Positions 10,317-23,010 of a stretch of 64,000 nt of DNA are shown one piece after another (the first letter of the stretch is position 1; each line of letters opens with the position of its first letter). The notes beneath the pieces were generated by a model. That model was not told where the DNA came from. It saw only the letters and a list, made by a program, of their open reading frames with translations, and did no database searches. Made by a program: the position numbers and the translations under genes. Origin of the DNA: Apoda limacodes (lineage: Eukaryota; Arthropoda; Insecta; Lepidoptera; Limacodidae); the NCBI GenBank assembly GCA_946406115.1, contig OX291561.1:2720273-2784272 (forward strand), in the 5' to 3' direction.

Positions 10317-13300
10317 TTTTGGATGACAGCTGTAGAAATCACTTATTCATGAAGTGATCCTACAGGTATGTAAAATCGTTTAAAAATAATTACAATATTT
10401 AAAAGAGGCTAGAATTCGAAAAAGGGCACACAAGCTTCAATCTTTATCGGAGTTAAAGATACTTGAGTACAAAATTGTTTTCACAGGCCAAGTTAAACTG
10501 GCCGAGTTTCGTATATGAGTGCCTAATAAAATTCTCTACGTCTAGCAGGAATATCAGTAACACGTATTTGAAACAATCAAACCTAAGGGTTGACACAAAA
10601 TAGAAAACAAAATATTATTGATTTAATTTGTTAGAAACTATCAAAATCTTAAATTGATTTAAATTCAACATTCTGACTGATTATTTTGAAGAGAAATTAG
10701 ACATTTTAAGAGTATACAAATAAAAATTAATAGTTTTCGAACGTTTAATGTCAACAATCTACAGATTTGTGAAAAATCATAAAAATAATGGGAATAATCA
10801 AATGAGAACTATTTATTTGTAAATCTTATTTATAGCCGAAGGAGTTATATAACAAATAAATGAATAACTTATACATAATAATATAAAATTGAATCCAAAA
10901 TAAGAAAATCTTACTGGATGAATTATATAGAGTGTTATTGTTAGGATGACACGATTTTAAGGATTTTTCTAAATAGAAAAGTTCAGATTCTTTCTTTTAG
11001 TTTTGCCAGCCCTAACAAATCCGACAGAAAACGCATTATATTGTGAATTTATGGTTTTGACATACATAACGATTAACCCACACATGTATATATTTAAAAC
11101 AAAAAAATCGTGAAAATCTTGGGTTCGAGTGGAGATTTTAACAAAATAAACTTGGTTGTATCCCACGATATGGGTATTGGCTGAAAATTCAGATGAGAAA
11201 TTGGGTAGAACTTTGAGGCAGTCATTAGTTAGCTTTCGTCCGGGGACGACGGTCTAATAATAAATAAACTAAAGACTTTAAAAATAAAGAGTGCCTTTTA
11301 AAATAAAAACTAGTTTAGTGTTCTAAATAGTACGGTAGTGATTTAAATATTTTTAACACCACATAAGGTAAACTACTTACTATTATATATATATATTCTT
11401 CAAACCTTCTGCATTTTGTCTGTATTTTCTCTCGTTCAGTTCTCAATTGGTTTTATAAATTCGGAGCTTAGGCCTGAAACGAATTTTAAGGTTTCAGGTA
11501 GGGTTTTCTTTTCTTTTTATACAGTTTGGAGAAGTGAATCTCGACACTGGCCGCAAACCGAAGAGGTAGACATCGACAACGACTGCAATTTTTGAATTAT
11601 CATTTAGTCGGTGTAGGGGAGAGCTTTTGAAATAGAATTAATTTACACAAGTGTTATGTGATTGATTGAATGTGTGTAAAATTGTTATGTTATTTTGTTT
11701 GGTGTGCGTTGTTTCAACCAAGTAATTACAATTACTTAAACATTTAAATTGAAACTTCATTAAGTGATTTTCAAACGAAACGTTTAAAAACTAAATTATC
11801 CAGCTAAGGAAATATACAACAACTATATAAAAATTAGATTATTAGTAAAAACATTATCGTCGAGAAATCATAAAATCTATAGGTATTTATATACCTAACT
11901 ATTCTTAGAAGTTGTGACTTCTAAATTAAATCATGTCACTCAATTTCATGAAGAAACGGATAGAGATTAATCCGTATATACAATACATAATTATCATCAC
12001 CTTAGAAACACATCAAATTAAATAATTTTAACAATGAGTAAATACAATTTTCTTAAATATAAGTTTACTCTCATAAATAATTACTTCTAGAGTTGATAAG
12101 TAATTTTAATATCTCAATTTAACTTTTAAAAAAAAAATTTTTTTTTTGAGACCACATACATTTAGGATCTCAAACTACCCCTAGTAATCTGCAAGCGTCC
12201 CAGGGAACTTGGTGGGTCGGGGGTGGAACTTTTTACGCTGAAGCGTCCTAGAGACTACTTTACAACAGCTAAATGGCTATGTTCAACGTCATTTTTGAGT
12301 TTGTAACTTCGGGAAATGATATATGACGGGTCTGGAAAACTCGCGGAGGAAACCGTTGATCACATGCGTCAGTGTGTAGGAATCCTTTCGCTAGACCCCA
12401 TAAAATTGTTTCCTACGTGGTTATAGAATTGGAAATGCTCGTCACGAACAGTTGCTAGTCTAGGTAAATACAGAAAATGTTTGAAATTTGCTTTTCAACA
12501 TTGATATTAAGATATTCTATGTCTTAGGAGTCTAGCATGACTTAGAAATCTATGATGTCTGCAGACTTTAGGAGAGAAGTATGATTGTGTAATAGATATT
12601 ATTTTAGGAATGAACAACCTATGTCTGAGTCCCACTGTGATACCTATGAGATGTTATAGAAATCTGTTTTGATGGTTTGAAACTTATAGCTTAGAAACTA
12701 TGGGAAGTAGGTCGCTAGGATGGTTTCGCAAGCTGAGTTCAAGTAGGGACTTCTTTAGAATATTGCTTTTCAGATAACAATAAAAAATTACCAAATCTGA
12801 AAAGATTTTAGGAACATACCAAAGGTTGTTTAGGTATTCTACATTTTTCAGGAAGAAGATGATTTTTGTTTTTCTCTTGTCCTATATTTATTTAAAGTTC
12901 AAAATTAAATAAATATATTATATTTAATATATTTTATAGACATAACTTTACACACACACACACACACACACACATTTTTCACTATACAGACCTATGCGTA
13001 TACATACATAAAGATAGGAAGATAGTTATGAAAAATTAGGTCCTAAAAGTGTAAAGTGTAAAATATAACTATTTAGAAAATTAGGAAGTGCGCGTATAAG
13101 TGAAACCCAGGATTATATTTACCAAAGTTCTCCACAAATTCGAGTAATCTACTGGGACACAACTTCAATGGCGAAAATAAAGCTAAGTACTTGGTGATAA
13201 TTTCTTTATTTATCTTATTTTATTCTTTATTCTCATAGTATATTTTGTTTTCTTTATATTTTTATTAAAAATGTAGGTCCATGAACGTTTATAATTATTT

Positions 13301-13877
13301 ACAGCGATAAACGTTTTACACAGCTTCACCTTATCTTGTAAATGATCTCGGAACTGAACATCGCTGGAGATGTAAACACCAAGGATCCCAATGCTCTTGG
13401 AGATGGAGAGGGGAATTGTGGGACTACAGTGAATGGGGCTTTCTTATTCTTCTTTCATCATATATGTACGTCTATTAGTTTGTAAGATATTAGGGTTTCG
13501 TAGTTAAAAAGCAAAAACGGATTTAGTCACGTCGTCTTGTATTCGTCCGTCCGTTTCTTCTATTTGTCAATTTAAGGGGAAAAAACTGTTGCCATTGTAC
13601 ATTTTCGTCATCATGTATGTCCGTCTGTCCTTAAGCGGTAGGTATATACCTACGCAGCCAAATGGTTAAAAGTAATTTAGTTATAGGTGATTTTTGATGG
13701 AAAAGCTGCAATTGGTGATGCAAGCAAGCCGCTTTGTAGTGATAGTAGGGACCAAATTTAGCGATTTTTTCCGCAGCGGCAAAAGATGGTAAATGAGGAA
13801 TAAAGCGCCACTTCCCAAAACAAAACTTTAAAAAAATCTACAATACACACATTTTTATGATTAATGTGTCAATCGAA
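10317..13877. other. AT-rich intergenic, no gene seen
   Basis: No coding frame. It contains an AT-rich stretch with a (CA)n run at 12950-12973 and long A/T tracts near 12128. No repeat family is recognised. Confidence 0.45.
12950..12973. repeat. (CA)n microsatellite
   Basis: Twelve CA dinucleotides in a row. Confidence 0.9.
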
Positions 13878-14357
13878 ATGCAAGCTTGGCCCATTTGACT
13901 CGGTTCAACGACGAGCTGCGATAATTGTCGACTCTCATAAACTCACTTGCCGTATCGAGCCTTTAAGCCCGAGGTGAGACTTTGCCTCCCTGTGTGTTTT
14001 CTATCACTTATACAATGGGATTTGTTCTAAGGAATTGTTCGAAATGATGCCCACGGCTACTTTCTACCAGCGCACCGCTCGCCATCGGCAGGTAATTCAT
14101 TCTCGCACTTTAAAACCGAAATGCGCGACCATACAGTGCGGTTTCAGAGAAACTTCCCCCGCGAACTCTTGGGTTGTGGAATGAGCTACCTGCCAAGATT
14201 TTCTCTAAGGGCTACAGTATGGGGTTCAAGCAAGATTTTTGGAGGATCAACAACGCGCAGGTAATAACACTGGTGTCGCAAGCGTCCATAGGCTACGGTG
14301 ACCGCTTACCATCAGGCGGTTCGTAAGCTTGTTTGTCACCTTAGTGGTATAAAAAAA
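13878..14357 (+). mobile_element. LINE 3' end, same family as 9703-10316
   Basis: The plus strand shows the same C-terminal RT region (TTGGCCCATTTGACTCGGTT, then CTTGCCGTATCGAGCC). It ends CCTTAGTGGTATAAAAAAAA at 14338-14357. Frameshifts are frequent. It is older and shorter than the copy at 9703 and lies in the opposite orientation. Confidence 0.8.
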
Positions 14358-14992
14358 ATTACTTACACTACCGAAAAAAATAATAAAATAATAAAAAAAT
14401 ACTAAGCAACTGCCGAAAATCCGGATTTTTTAAACTTCTTCGTCTTAATTGTCTGCTTTAAATAAAATACATAAAAATAATTAGAAAAAGCATGTTTTTT
14501 TTTATAATTCATATGATTACAACTTTAATTACTCGTTTTATATTTAATATCTTAAACAGTTACAAAATTATTTAAGATTACGTACGCGCGGGTGGCGGGG
14601 GCGGGGGCGGATTCGAAACTAATTGTTATACGGAGGTAATTAATTAATTATATTATTCAACATTGGGTGAAGATGAGTTATATTTTGTTTTGATATTTTT
14701 TAGGTTGTTTTAATGTGATATAGAGTTGGGATAATATAATTAGACTTTTTTAGTCTCCTGTATGTAAAACTTAGTTTGCAAAAATAATATGTAATTCATA
14801 TTAATTAAAAATTAATCAATTAGAGATACGTGGCATAGCACAAATTGCAATTTTTTTAAGTTTGATGATAAGTCTACTGTGCTTCAAGGCTTTCATGCTT
14901 TCACAGGGCACAACATTGTAACACAACGTCCCTTTCTAAATAAAAACGAAAAAAAAATTGCTTTCAAACGTGGATGTCTTCATCATATCAGC

Positions 14993-15700
14993 TCATATTG
15001 GTCGATAACTGGTCATAAGCTTCCACTCTGGCGCATTTTTGTCCCGGTCTTCTGCCTTCCGCATTGAGCCACCACCGGCCGACCTTGCAAGGATTGGGAT
15101 GGAGGGCGCCCCACGCTGCGACTTCCCATACGCGGGTCTCCACCGTAGGAAACGTCTGATCCATCGGCCGTAACGCATCAGGCCGGTGTGGATTCTGCGA
15201 CCCATGTCAGTAACTTTAGTTCTCTTCTGGATGTCCTCATTTGGATTTCGACACTCCAAGCATAGCTCGCTTAATCTCGTGTTGAGTTACTTTGAATTTG
15301 TGGACCAGCCTTGCTGTAAGTATCCACGCTTTGGCAGCGTAAGTCGTGACAGGGAGGACGCACTGGTCAGACTTTTGTCTTGAGACTCTGCGGTATAGGA
15401 AGTGCGGTGACGTGAAGACTTGACGAAGTCAAATGCTGTCCAACCTAGCTGGATCCTCCGATCGGCTTGCTACTCAAAATCCAAGATACAAATAATCCTG
15501 GACTATTTCAAGTAAGTACTAGTGACGCATACTGGCATTGGCACGTCGGTTGGTTGAACATGACTTTTGTCTTGTCTAAATTCATGCCAAGGCCCACTCG
15601 TCGAAAGGATTCATCTAGGTAATGCAACATTTCGCTTTGTTCTTTTAGTGGCTCTGCCACAATAACGGTGTCGTCCGCAAACCTAAGGATGTTTTACCCT
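14993..15700 (-). mobile_element. RTE-type LINE fragment
   Basis: On the minus strand the region 15598-15690 translates to LRFADDTVIVAEPLKEQSEM and then VGLGMNLDKTKVMFN, containing the FADD active-site box of RT motif C. Further 3' are NEDIQKRTKVTDMGRRI and RFLRWRPAYGKSQRGAP, typical of the end of RTE-clade ORFs. Intervening frames are broken by stops and indels. It is a dead fragment. Confidence 0.8.
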
Positions 15701-17261
15701 GAAGTAATCACTGCTTTTGCAAGCATATGGAAGCTTCTGCAAACCCACAGGGTTTGTACCATTTTTTTATATATTATTGTGTTTCTTTTTTATTGTCAGT
15801 AGGTGCAAACAATACTTTTGAACTTGAAACTGATGATGGCGATTAGTTGTAATGAATGTATGCTTTTTTTTAAGTTAGTAATACTAATTAAGTTATATTA
15901 CAACATAATACAAGTTTTCTAAGTTCACGTTTTAAAGTAAGTAACCAAAAAATCAACAGACACAATTTAATATGACTTCTGATAACTTCTGCAACACATT
16001 TTCAACACGCGTCGCATGTCCTTCAGCTTAATTTGTCGGCATAACATAAGCTCTCTGAAAATTGAACTCGAAATGGAGAATCGTTACAACTAAACGGAAT
16101 TCGAGGTGTAAATCTTTTTTTATCTCACTGGCTCGGAAAGGCTCACTTAATCGTTTAAGGCGGGGATATTCAAGCTCTAGACCGTTTTTACGTTACCTCA
16201 GCCCCCGCTACCGCAACTTACCACCGCGAAGCCGGGCGCGCAGTGCTGCGGCCGGGCATTTTACATTCACGTAAAATCTTTGTGATATAGTATAAATAAT
16301 TCCACTACTAACACTTTCGCACATTCCAGTACTAGCACGTCCGAATTTTTTTTGTCCACGCGATATATATAGATTTTTTATGTCACCTGACAATGTCTTA
16401 GGAATTTAGTTCCTTTGTTTCATTACTAGACCAATCAGAATCCTGTTTGGGAACAAAAAGTAAAAAGTGGAGTTTTATGATGTTAAAAGGTTAACACATT
16501 TGGAATAAAAACCGTAAAATGCCCCCGATGCCCAGTTGTCCAGCCGAGAAAAGGTGAGAGAAAAATGTTTTTTTTATAATTTCTGGCGACTGTGACGTCC
16601 TATCGAAAAATAACTTGCACAAAAATTGTACGTCTAGTAAAATTCTACAACTACAACCATAAAACCTGAATTTCTCAGAAACTCACTACTTTAATTTCAA
16701 AAATATTTCGGGTATTATAAGTTTTTGAAGCTTAGTTTCCTCTAGTTTAGCGGACCTAAAAAATAAAAAGCCAAGAAAAAATTAAAAAAGGGGGTTATTT
16801 GCAAATATGTCGAAAATTTTGAGATTATCGCAAAAAGTGTTTTCTACAAAAATTGTAGATTTTTACTAGACCTGCGTACGTAGAAGTTATTTTAATTTCA
16901 AAAATATTTGACTTTGACTTTGACCTGAAAATACAAAAAATATACCTACCTCATAGATGTGCCCCGCGGTTTCGCCTTTGGAAAAATCTTTTTCCGTGGG
17001 GACTCTTGATCAGTATAAAAGTATCATCCGTTGTCTTTACCTCTTCCCACCGCTCATAATGCAAAAGAATCATAATTTTATTATAATTAAGTATCGTATA
17101 AACAAGTGTTAAGGTAGGTAATACATATTTATGAATAAATGTACTGTTGTTCAAAATATATATAACGCACTAAGCAAGCAAGAAAGTTATAAATTTATCG
17201 GTAGCGTTGTAGAAAACTTTCTTTTATTCCCACTGTTTCAATTGTGTTTTAGTGAGTTTAT
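15701..17261. other. Intergenic, no gene seen
   Basis: A GC-rich patch near 16160-16260 has short frames on both strands and no gene model. Nothing else is recognised. Confidence 0.4.
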
Positions 17262-17452
17262 TTATCTACTCGCAAATGTGATGAAAAACATTGTGGATAA
17301 CACGGGCTACACGGAAATAGGCCTTAGGTTTCTAAATAGCCTCTCGTTAGTAATTTTCTCCTTATCACCCTTAATACACAATGTTCTATTTTATACTCCT
17401 AAGGTAGAACCCAAGCTTACAGTCCGCCTGAGATTGAGCTGTCATCGTAGTC
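17262..17452 (+). repeat. Interspersed repeat with LINE-tail scrap
   Basis: CGCAAATGTGATGAAAAACA through TCGTTAGTAATTTTC at 17265-17360 recurs at 60850-60960, with the same trailing TTAATACA-AATGT block. It is followed at 17393-17450 by a diverged TATACT-CTAAGGT...AAGCTTAC-GTCCGCCTGA, the end of the LINE family seen at 9703. The 146-residue frame at 17131-17571 is therefore repeat-derived, not a gene. Confidence 0.65.
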
Positions 17453-18465
17453 TCATTAAAATCTTCGCTTTAATTTTGTTAAGTTGGAGGAAAATACTTG
17501 AAGTATTTTTTCATTACACAATTTCAGTGGTCATAAGGTTCGGTAGAATAATTGAGCTGCCTATTTTATGAAATAAAAATCAGATATGCTAAGTTAAAAT
17601 AACTTAAAACAAATATATCCTGCTTATCGATTGGATTAAATTATGCTTAGCAACGTACGTAGCAAGCTTTCATATCCGCTTCCGTGTAATTGGCTGTTAT
17701 TGTATTAAGCTCTTTAATATAAGACGATGCTTTAACAACATAGTGCTAAATAAGCTTTAAGTAATATCATAAACTAGAACGATATTGACTAAGATTAACG
17801 GGTATGATTTTAAACATTTTTGTTGGAAGACTGTGTGTGCATATGAAATTACTTATATATAGAATGTTAAGTCCCTTTTTGAAGGATTTCTTAACACCTG
17901 AATTTTTAGGAGCGTCACAGATGAAATTATTATGATGTATCGTTTTTACTTCATCACAGCAGAGTCTTCAGGATGCAAGAAGAGAAGAAGAGAGAACTAA
18001 GCTAATTATTTAATACAATCTCCAAAATATATATATTTAAAATTTAACATATTTTACAGGTACACTTAGTTTTGTCTATAGACGGAATACAGTATTCGGT
18101 GGGTTCATATCTAACCAAAGAACTTCTAAATCAATTCATAATCTAGAATAAAAAAAACTTAACATTAAAAATATTCTAAGAGGGTCCTAAAACGCAATTT
18201 TTATTTTCAGTCCTTTTTGAAACATTCCAAAAATTAACTAACAACAAGAGAAACAGTCGTCAGAATTAAATGACCTAATTGGTCATGTAAAATTGATGGG
18301 TCTACGAGAAAAATCCGGTGGAAACCAAACAGTTTCACTATATATAAATACACAAAAACCTACTAAGTCTATATCTTATCAATGAAATTATCAACGTATC
18401 AACAAGAAGCATATTCAAAACTAATAGACCGTGTTTATTTCAAAACTATTTCTGAGTTTTCCTAT

Positions 18466-19205
18466 AAATATTATAAATGCGAAGTTTGTTTGTCTGTCTG
18501 TCTGTTTGTTTGTTACTTTATAAGTCACTCATACATGGACCGATTTAGATGAAATTTGATTGAAGATAGTTTGAGTCCCGGAAAAGGACATAGAATAGTT
18601 TTAATCCCAAAAAAATCAGAAGTTGCCGCGGGATAATTATAACCGTGCTTAAACGGACTATATCTTGCTATCGCAAACTTTATTAGCATAAATAAGCAGT
18701 CATTAGTATGATAAAGGAATTTAAGAATCCCACGCCGATAACCAATTAGATTAGATAGATTAAGGGCGAGTGGAGCCGCTGGCAAAATTCATTAATTACC
18801 ACCTTACTCATTATCCCTACTAATATTATAAATGCGCAAGTAATTCTGTCCGTCTGTCTGTGACCTCTTTACGTTTAAACCGCCGTACCGATTAAAATAA
18901 AATTTATAATGGAGATAGGTTGAGGTGTTTCTATAATTAAGGAATTGCCGTTGTAATCCTACACCGATAGCCGAATTTAGGGTGGGTTGAACCGCAAGCA
19001 AATTTGGCATGGGGATAGTTTGAGTCCCATGGAATACTTACTTATAGATAGTTTACTTGAAAACGTCAAGTATGCGTCTTTTTTTTCTGGATGGATGGAT
19101 CGGGATGAAACTTGGCACACATATAGGTTAGATCCTGGAATGGGATAAAGGCTACTTTAATCCCGGAGAATTTAAAAGGTTCCGCGTGACTAACTATAAA
19201 GTTTG
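18466..19205 (+). repeat. Cluster of ATTATAAATGCG-type repeats
   Basis: Motif starts occur at 18469 and 18824 (ATTATAAATGCG followed by GTCTGTCTGTCTG or GTCCGTCTGTCTG), each trailed by GATGAAATTTGAT- or AATAAAATTTATA-type and GATAGTTTGAGTCCC blocks. A further end block lies at about 19000-19200. These are at least three overlapping partial copies of the family described at 4738. Confidence 0.7.
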
Positions 19206-20439
19206 TAACTTAATCCTGCTGCAACGGAGCATTCAATTCACGCAAAATTTTGCACAGAGAAAAATGAAGACATGGAGAAGGACATATGCTTTACCTTGGA
19301 ATATTCAAAAGTGCCTGCGGAATTTACTATTACGTTTCTTAATCACTCCTGAAGCACAGGAGCATCCAATTGAGCTGGAATTTTGCACAGAGATATTTGA
19401 AGATACGGAAAAGGACAACAGGACACAGTTTTTTATCTCGGAATATTATAAAGTTCCTTCGAACGTAATTATAACCAAATTTCACGAACGAACAATAGCT
19501 TGCCATAACAAAACTTCTTTAGTAAAATCAAGTCAATCATTTTAGGTCTTTGAGAAATAACAATTATCTCCCATTAGAAAAATACTTAATACAAACAAAG
19601 CGAAAAAAAAACCTAATAATGAAACCTTTGGGAAATAAATTTAAGTGCATATTCAAAACTTAGTAAAATGTGACTCCTAAAGAAAGTCATAATTTGTGTA
19701 AAGTAAGTCGACGTTGGAACGTTATACGAATTCAACTACAACACATAGTTATATTTCTATTTAATCCTTTTGTAACTATTATTGTTATGGTATGAAATTC
19801 AAACTTAATTAAATTCCTAATAAATTAAATTTAAAGATGTGTATTTAACTCATCTTATGGCCTTGACTTTTTAATCTTTATTAATTTTTTATTATATTTC
19901 TTCCAGCTTTATTTTCTAACTAACATCCACGTTGCGTTCTGGAACATTCTAGGGTGATTTTCACTTTCTGCCAAATGGCTTTGTATCATAACCTAGTAAT
20001 TTTTATTGTACTGGTCTTTCATTCATTTATTTTTTCATCTCTTGCGTAGACAGAAGTGTTTTAGTTACTTTCATAAATAAAAATGTATTTTGTATAGCAG
20101 CAATGGTAAGAAACCTATATTTAATTTACTCTGTTATTTTCGTAAACCTTAGCGAAAACAATAAGATGAAAAAAGAGAAATGTAAAAACAAAACCCGTGT
20201 TGATCTCATCAAATATTCATGCTTGATCTTATTACATCGGTGGCATGTCACAGGGGAAATACATTGCAGTTTGTACGAGGCTAGGTCTTATCGAATATTG
20301 GTAATGACATAACAACTGAGAAATGTAGGAAAATTTTTCTGAACCCTATCAAAACCGACACCAAGGCGTGATATATATAGTTTTTTATTAAAATATGCGG
20401 TTACCACCGAAACAATGATGAAGACACCTTATGATCGTC
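19206..20439. other. Intergenic, no gene seen
   Basis: The plus-strand frame at 19186-19545 starts inside the preceding repeat and contains repeat phrases (GAGCATCCAATTGAGCTGGA resembles the block at 43216), so it is not called as a gene. Confidence 0.45.
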
Positions 20440-21060
20440 ATCCTCTCAGGTAAAATACGTCCAATACTGAACAAAGGAATCTCCCAAATCTCCCATATGT
20501 CTGCACAACGGTAGGTCCGAAGCCGGCAGGCAAGGCGAGCTCTAATCGGATTGTCAGTTTATTAGTCAGGGTCACGTTTGTCAAAATGTATATGCAAGAG
20601 TAGCTTTGTGTTACAAGTGGACAGCAGATGTTTTGCCCCTATTTTGATCCCGCTGAGTCTAAATCTGCCTGTTAATTTTAGCTACTTTCTTGGCCAATAA
20701 CTTGGTTATTATCTTATATTCCTTACTTTTGGGTAAGTCTTTGCGCTACTTTACGCTTGCCGCCGCCGTCTTGAATATACAACTCAATTTAATTTGTATT
20801 CCCTCCATCATGTATGGGCTAAACTAGACCCAGATTATGTAAAACGCCATTATTTAGGCCGCATCTTAAATATCTTACTTCCGGTCAATTTTTCGGTTTA
20901 GCAACAGGCAGATTCGGACTCAGCGGGGTCGACAAAGGGGAAAAACATTTATTGCCCGCATGTTACACGAAACGCCTCTAACAAACAACCGGAGAGCTTT
21001 TTTAATTCGTGGTCGCTACTCGAAAACATTTTTTCCTTTCGGTTATTAGTTCAATGAGTA
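20440..21060 (-). mobile_element. RTE-type LINE fragment, split by an insertion
   Basis: The plus-strand text at 20455-20525 (ACGTCCAATACTGAACAAAG ... GCACAACGGTAGGTCC) and at 21006-21055 (TTCGTGGTCGCTACTCGAAA...GGTTATTAGTTCAA) matches successive parts of the RTE-like sequence seen intact at 52936-53345. Between them lies the inverted-repeat element at 20598-20982. The identification is from memory of this common lepidopteran LINE end. Confidence 0.55.
20598..20982. mobile_element. Short inverted-repeat (fold-back) element
   Basis: The left arm at 20605-20680 contains TTTTGCCCCT, CCCGCTGAGTC and AATCTGCCTGTT. The right arm at 20895-20975 contains the complements AACAGGCAGATT, GACTCAGCGGG and AGGGGAAAAA. 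Arms are about 80 bp with mismatches and a roughly 210-bp centre without coding sequence. It lies between two pieces of an RTE-like LINE. Confidence 0.6.
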
Positions 21061-22796
21061 CATATACAAACTTTATGGTGAATAAATTTTTATCATTTGT
21101 CGCTGACGACACTTTTGATGTCGATATAGGCACGTGCAAAAATGCTCTAACGATAGATATAAGTTTCATAAAAAATATTTTATGTAGTTATTAGTATATA
21201 CAAATAGCAACATTCTTTCATCTGAATTAAAACGAAATAGCCATGAGAAATATTTTGATTCGACGAAATAAGTAATAACTAACTGTAAAAAAGTAAAAAG
21301 TCAAAAATCCCTGCATAATGTGCACAATTTTTCCAATCTAAAGTTCCACTGTAGCCGAAAATTATTGAAAGTAACCAATTCTGTCGAAGTATATTAAATT
21401 TTGAAGGCTTCCGCCTCCGAACTTAGGGATTTTAAATTAGATTCTTGCTCGAAGTGTTGAGGGATGAAAAGTGGATCTATTTCCAATTTGGAGAACAATT
21501 CTTGTGACTTGATTCAGTAAATTGACGTTCTTGGATATTATATCAAAAATGGATTTTATTTAATTGAGTTTATTTGCGGTGAACACTTTTCCTTAAAGAC
21601 GGTAAATTTACTCTTCCTTTGCTTATACGAAAGTTTTGACTTATTTTGCACAAAAAAATATTGAACTTAACATTTCGTGTATGACGTAGAGGAGTGTTCA
21701 GCATAAACAGACAAGTTTAATGTTAAATGCTATAAACATGATCACAACCTACAGGAAAATTGAGAAATAATATAAACGTTAAGTATGGCAAAGGTCCAAC
21801 ATAGCACAAAGAGTAAGAAGAAAAAGTTACTAACTGTACTTATTTAGTGTAGTCAGGGCGATCCACTTGCGAACATGAATACTATAGCGCAAAGTCAAGC
21901 AGAGCCCATGAAAACTAGCGCGTGAAGCCGAGCGGAGCGTGCGCAGCAGCAGCTGGCGACCACCAGAGTCAAGTATCTTTCGTCGTAAATTTAAACAATC
22001 GATTTTATAACTCTTATTATTGATCGATTATTATAGTCTGTTTTTCAAATTTTGTTTGGCCATTACAAAAAATAAATTGTGGTGACCTTGGTTTTTTGGT
22101 AGAAATGAATTTTCGATGATTTAAAGGACTTACTCAAAAGACTTGTATCCATTGTCACTAACATAAAAAAAAATTGTTTAGTATTTCTTTTATTTATTAC
22201 TGTTTGGTTTGGTTTGATTTTAATTTATTTAAAAACAATTTAGTTCATTTTACTTATTATTTGGAATTTATTTGTTTGTTTTAGATTGTAAGCATGTAGG
22301 AAGTGTTTAACTAGTTTTTAGAAAGCTAAAACTATGTTAAATTTAGTAATAAGTGATATAAAAACTTAAAAAATATAAGAATTATTTTCCCATCAATATT
22401 TGTTTATAATTTTTTTTTAAAAATTGCTAATTATTAGTTTTATGCGTGTTTCCTAACTCAAGTGACGTAAAAACAATACAATCAGTATGTTTTTTCCTGT
22501 CCCAAATAAATATTACTACCTAAAATCTAATGCCTTTTAATATACAGTGCTTCCAAAATTTTAGCCTTGCACTTTTTTTCAATTAAAATCAGATAGATTT
22601 GAGCGTTTAAGCATTGTTCAGTACAGATTGTCAAACGTAGTAGTAGAAATTATGTAATCTTTATCTAGCAACACTGGCACTGTCATTGTCACTGTCTCGT
22701 GTCTGCGGACATTAACCGGTTTGTTTATATAACTTTTTTTTAAATTCTGATTTAATTAAGCAATTCTATCTAGATATTTTTATCTTTCTTGATAAC
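21061..22796. other. AT-rich intergenic, no gene seen
   Basis: Only a short GC-rich patch at 21905-21965 stands out. The stretch ends at the target-site copy ATAAC (22792-22796) of the LTR element that follows. Confidence 0.45.
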
Positions 22797-22992
22797 TGTC
22801 ACATACAGTACACCCTAATCTGTTAGCTATGATGTTACTCTGTGTAGCGTCATCCGTTTTCCGTTCTTTTCCTCTTGTTCATGTCGCGTCTTACTTGTTG
22901 TAACAATATTAAACCTGAACAATAAACCTTTGATACTGGAAGCCAATTGTATTATCGTTATTTCTTGAACCCTTTCGTCACGCCATATAACA
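22797..22992 (+). repeat. 5' LTR of outer element
   Basis: 196 bp, starting TGTCACATACAGTACA and ending CACGCCATATAACA. It pairs with 41559-41765. The two differ by about a dozen substitutions and one roughly 11-bp indel, so the insertion is old. Confidence 0.9.
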
Positions 22993-23010
22993 TGGTGTCA
23001 GAAGTTCGAG
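22993..23010 (+). promoter_or_regulatory. Putative tRNA primer-binding site of outer element
   Basis: TGGTGTCAGAAGT immediately follows the LTR, starting with the TGG expected opposite a tRNA CCA end. The cognate tRNA is not assigned. Confidence 0.55.

Noticed and set aside
17131..17571. 146-residue plus-strand frame, hydrophobic, could be a membrane protein
   Set aside because: Its middle (17265-17385) is a dispersed repeat present again at 60850-60985 and its end is a LINE tail, so it is not a gene.
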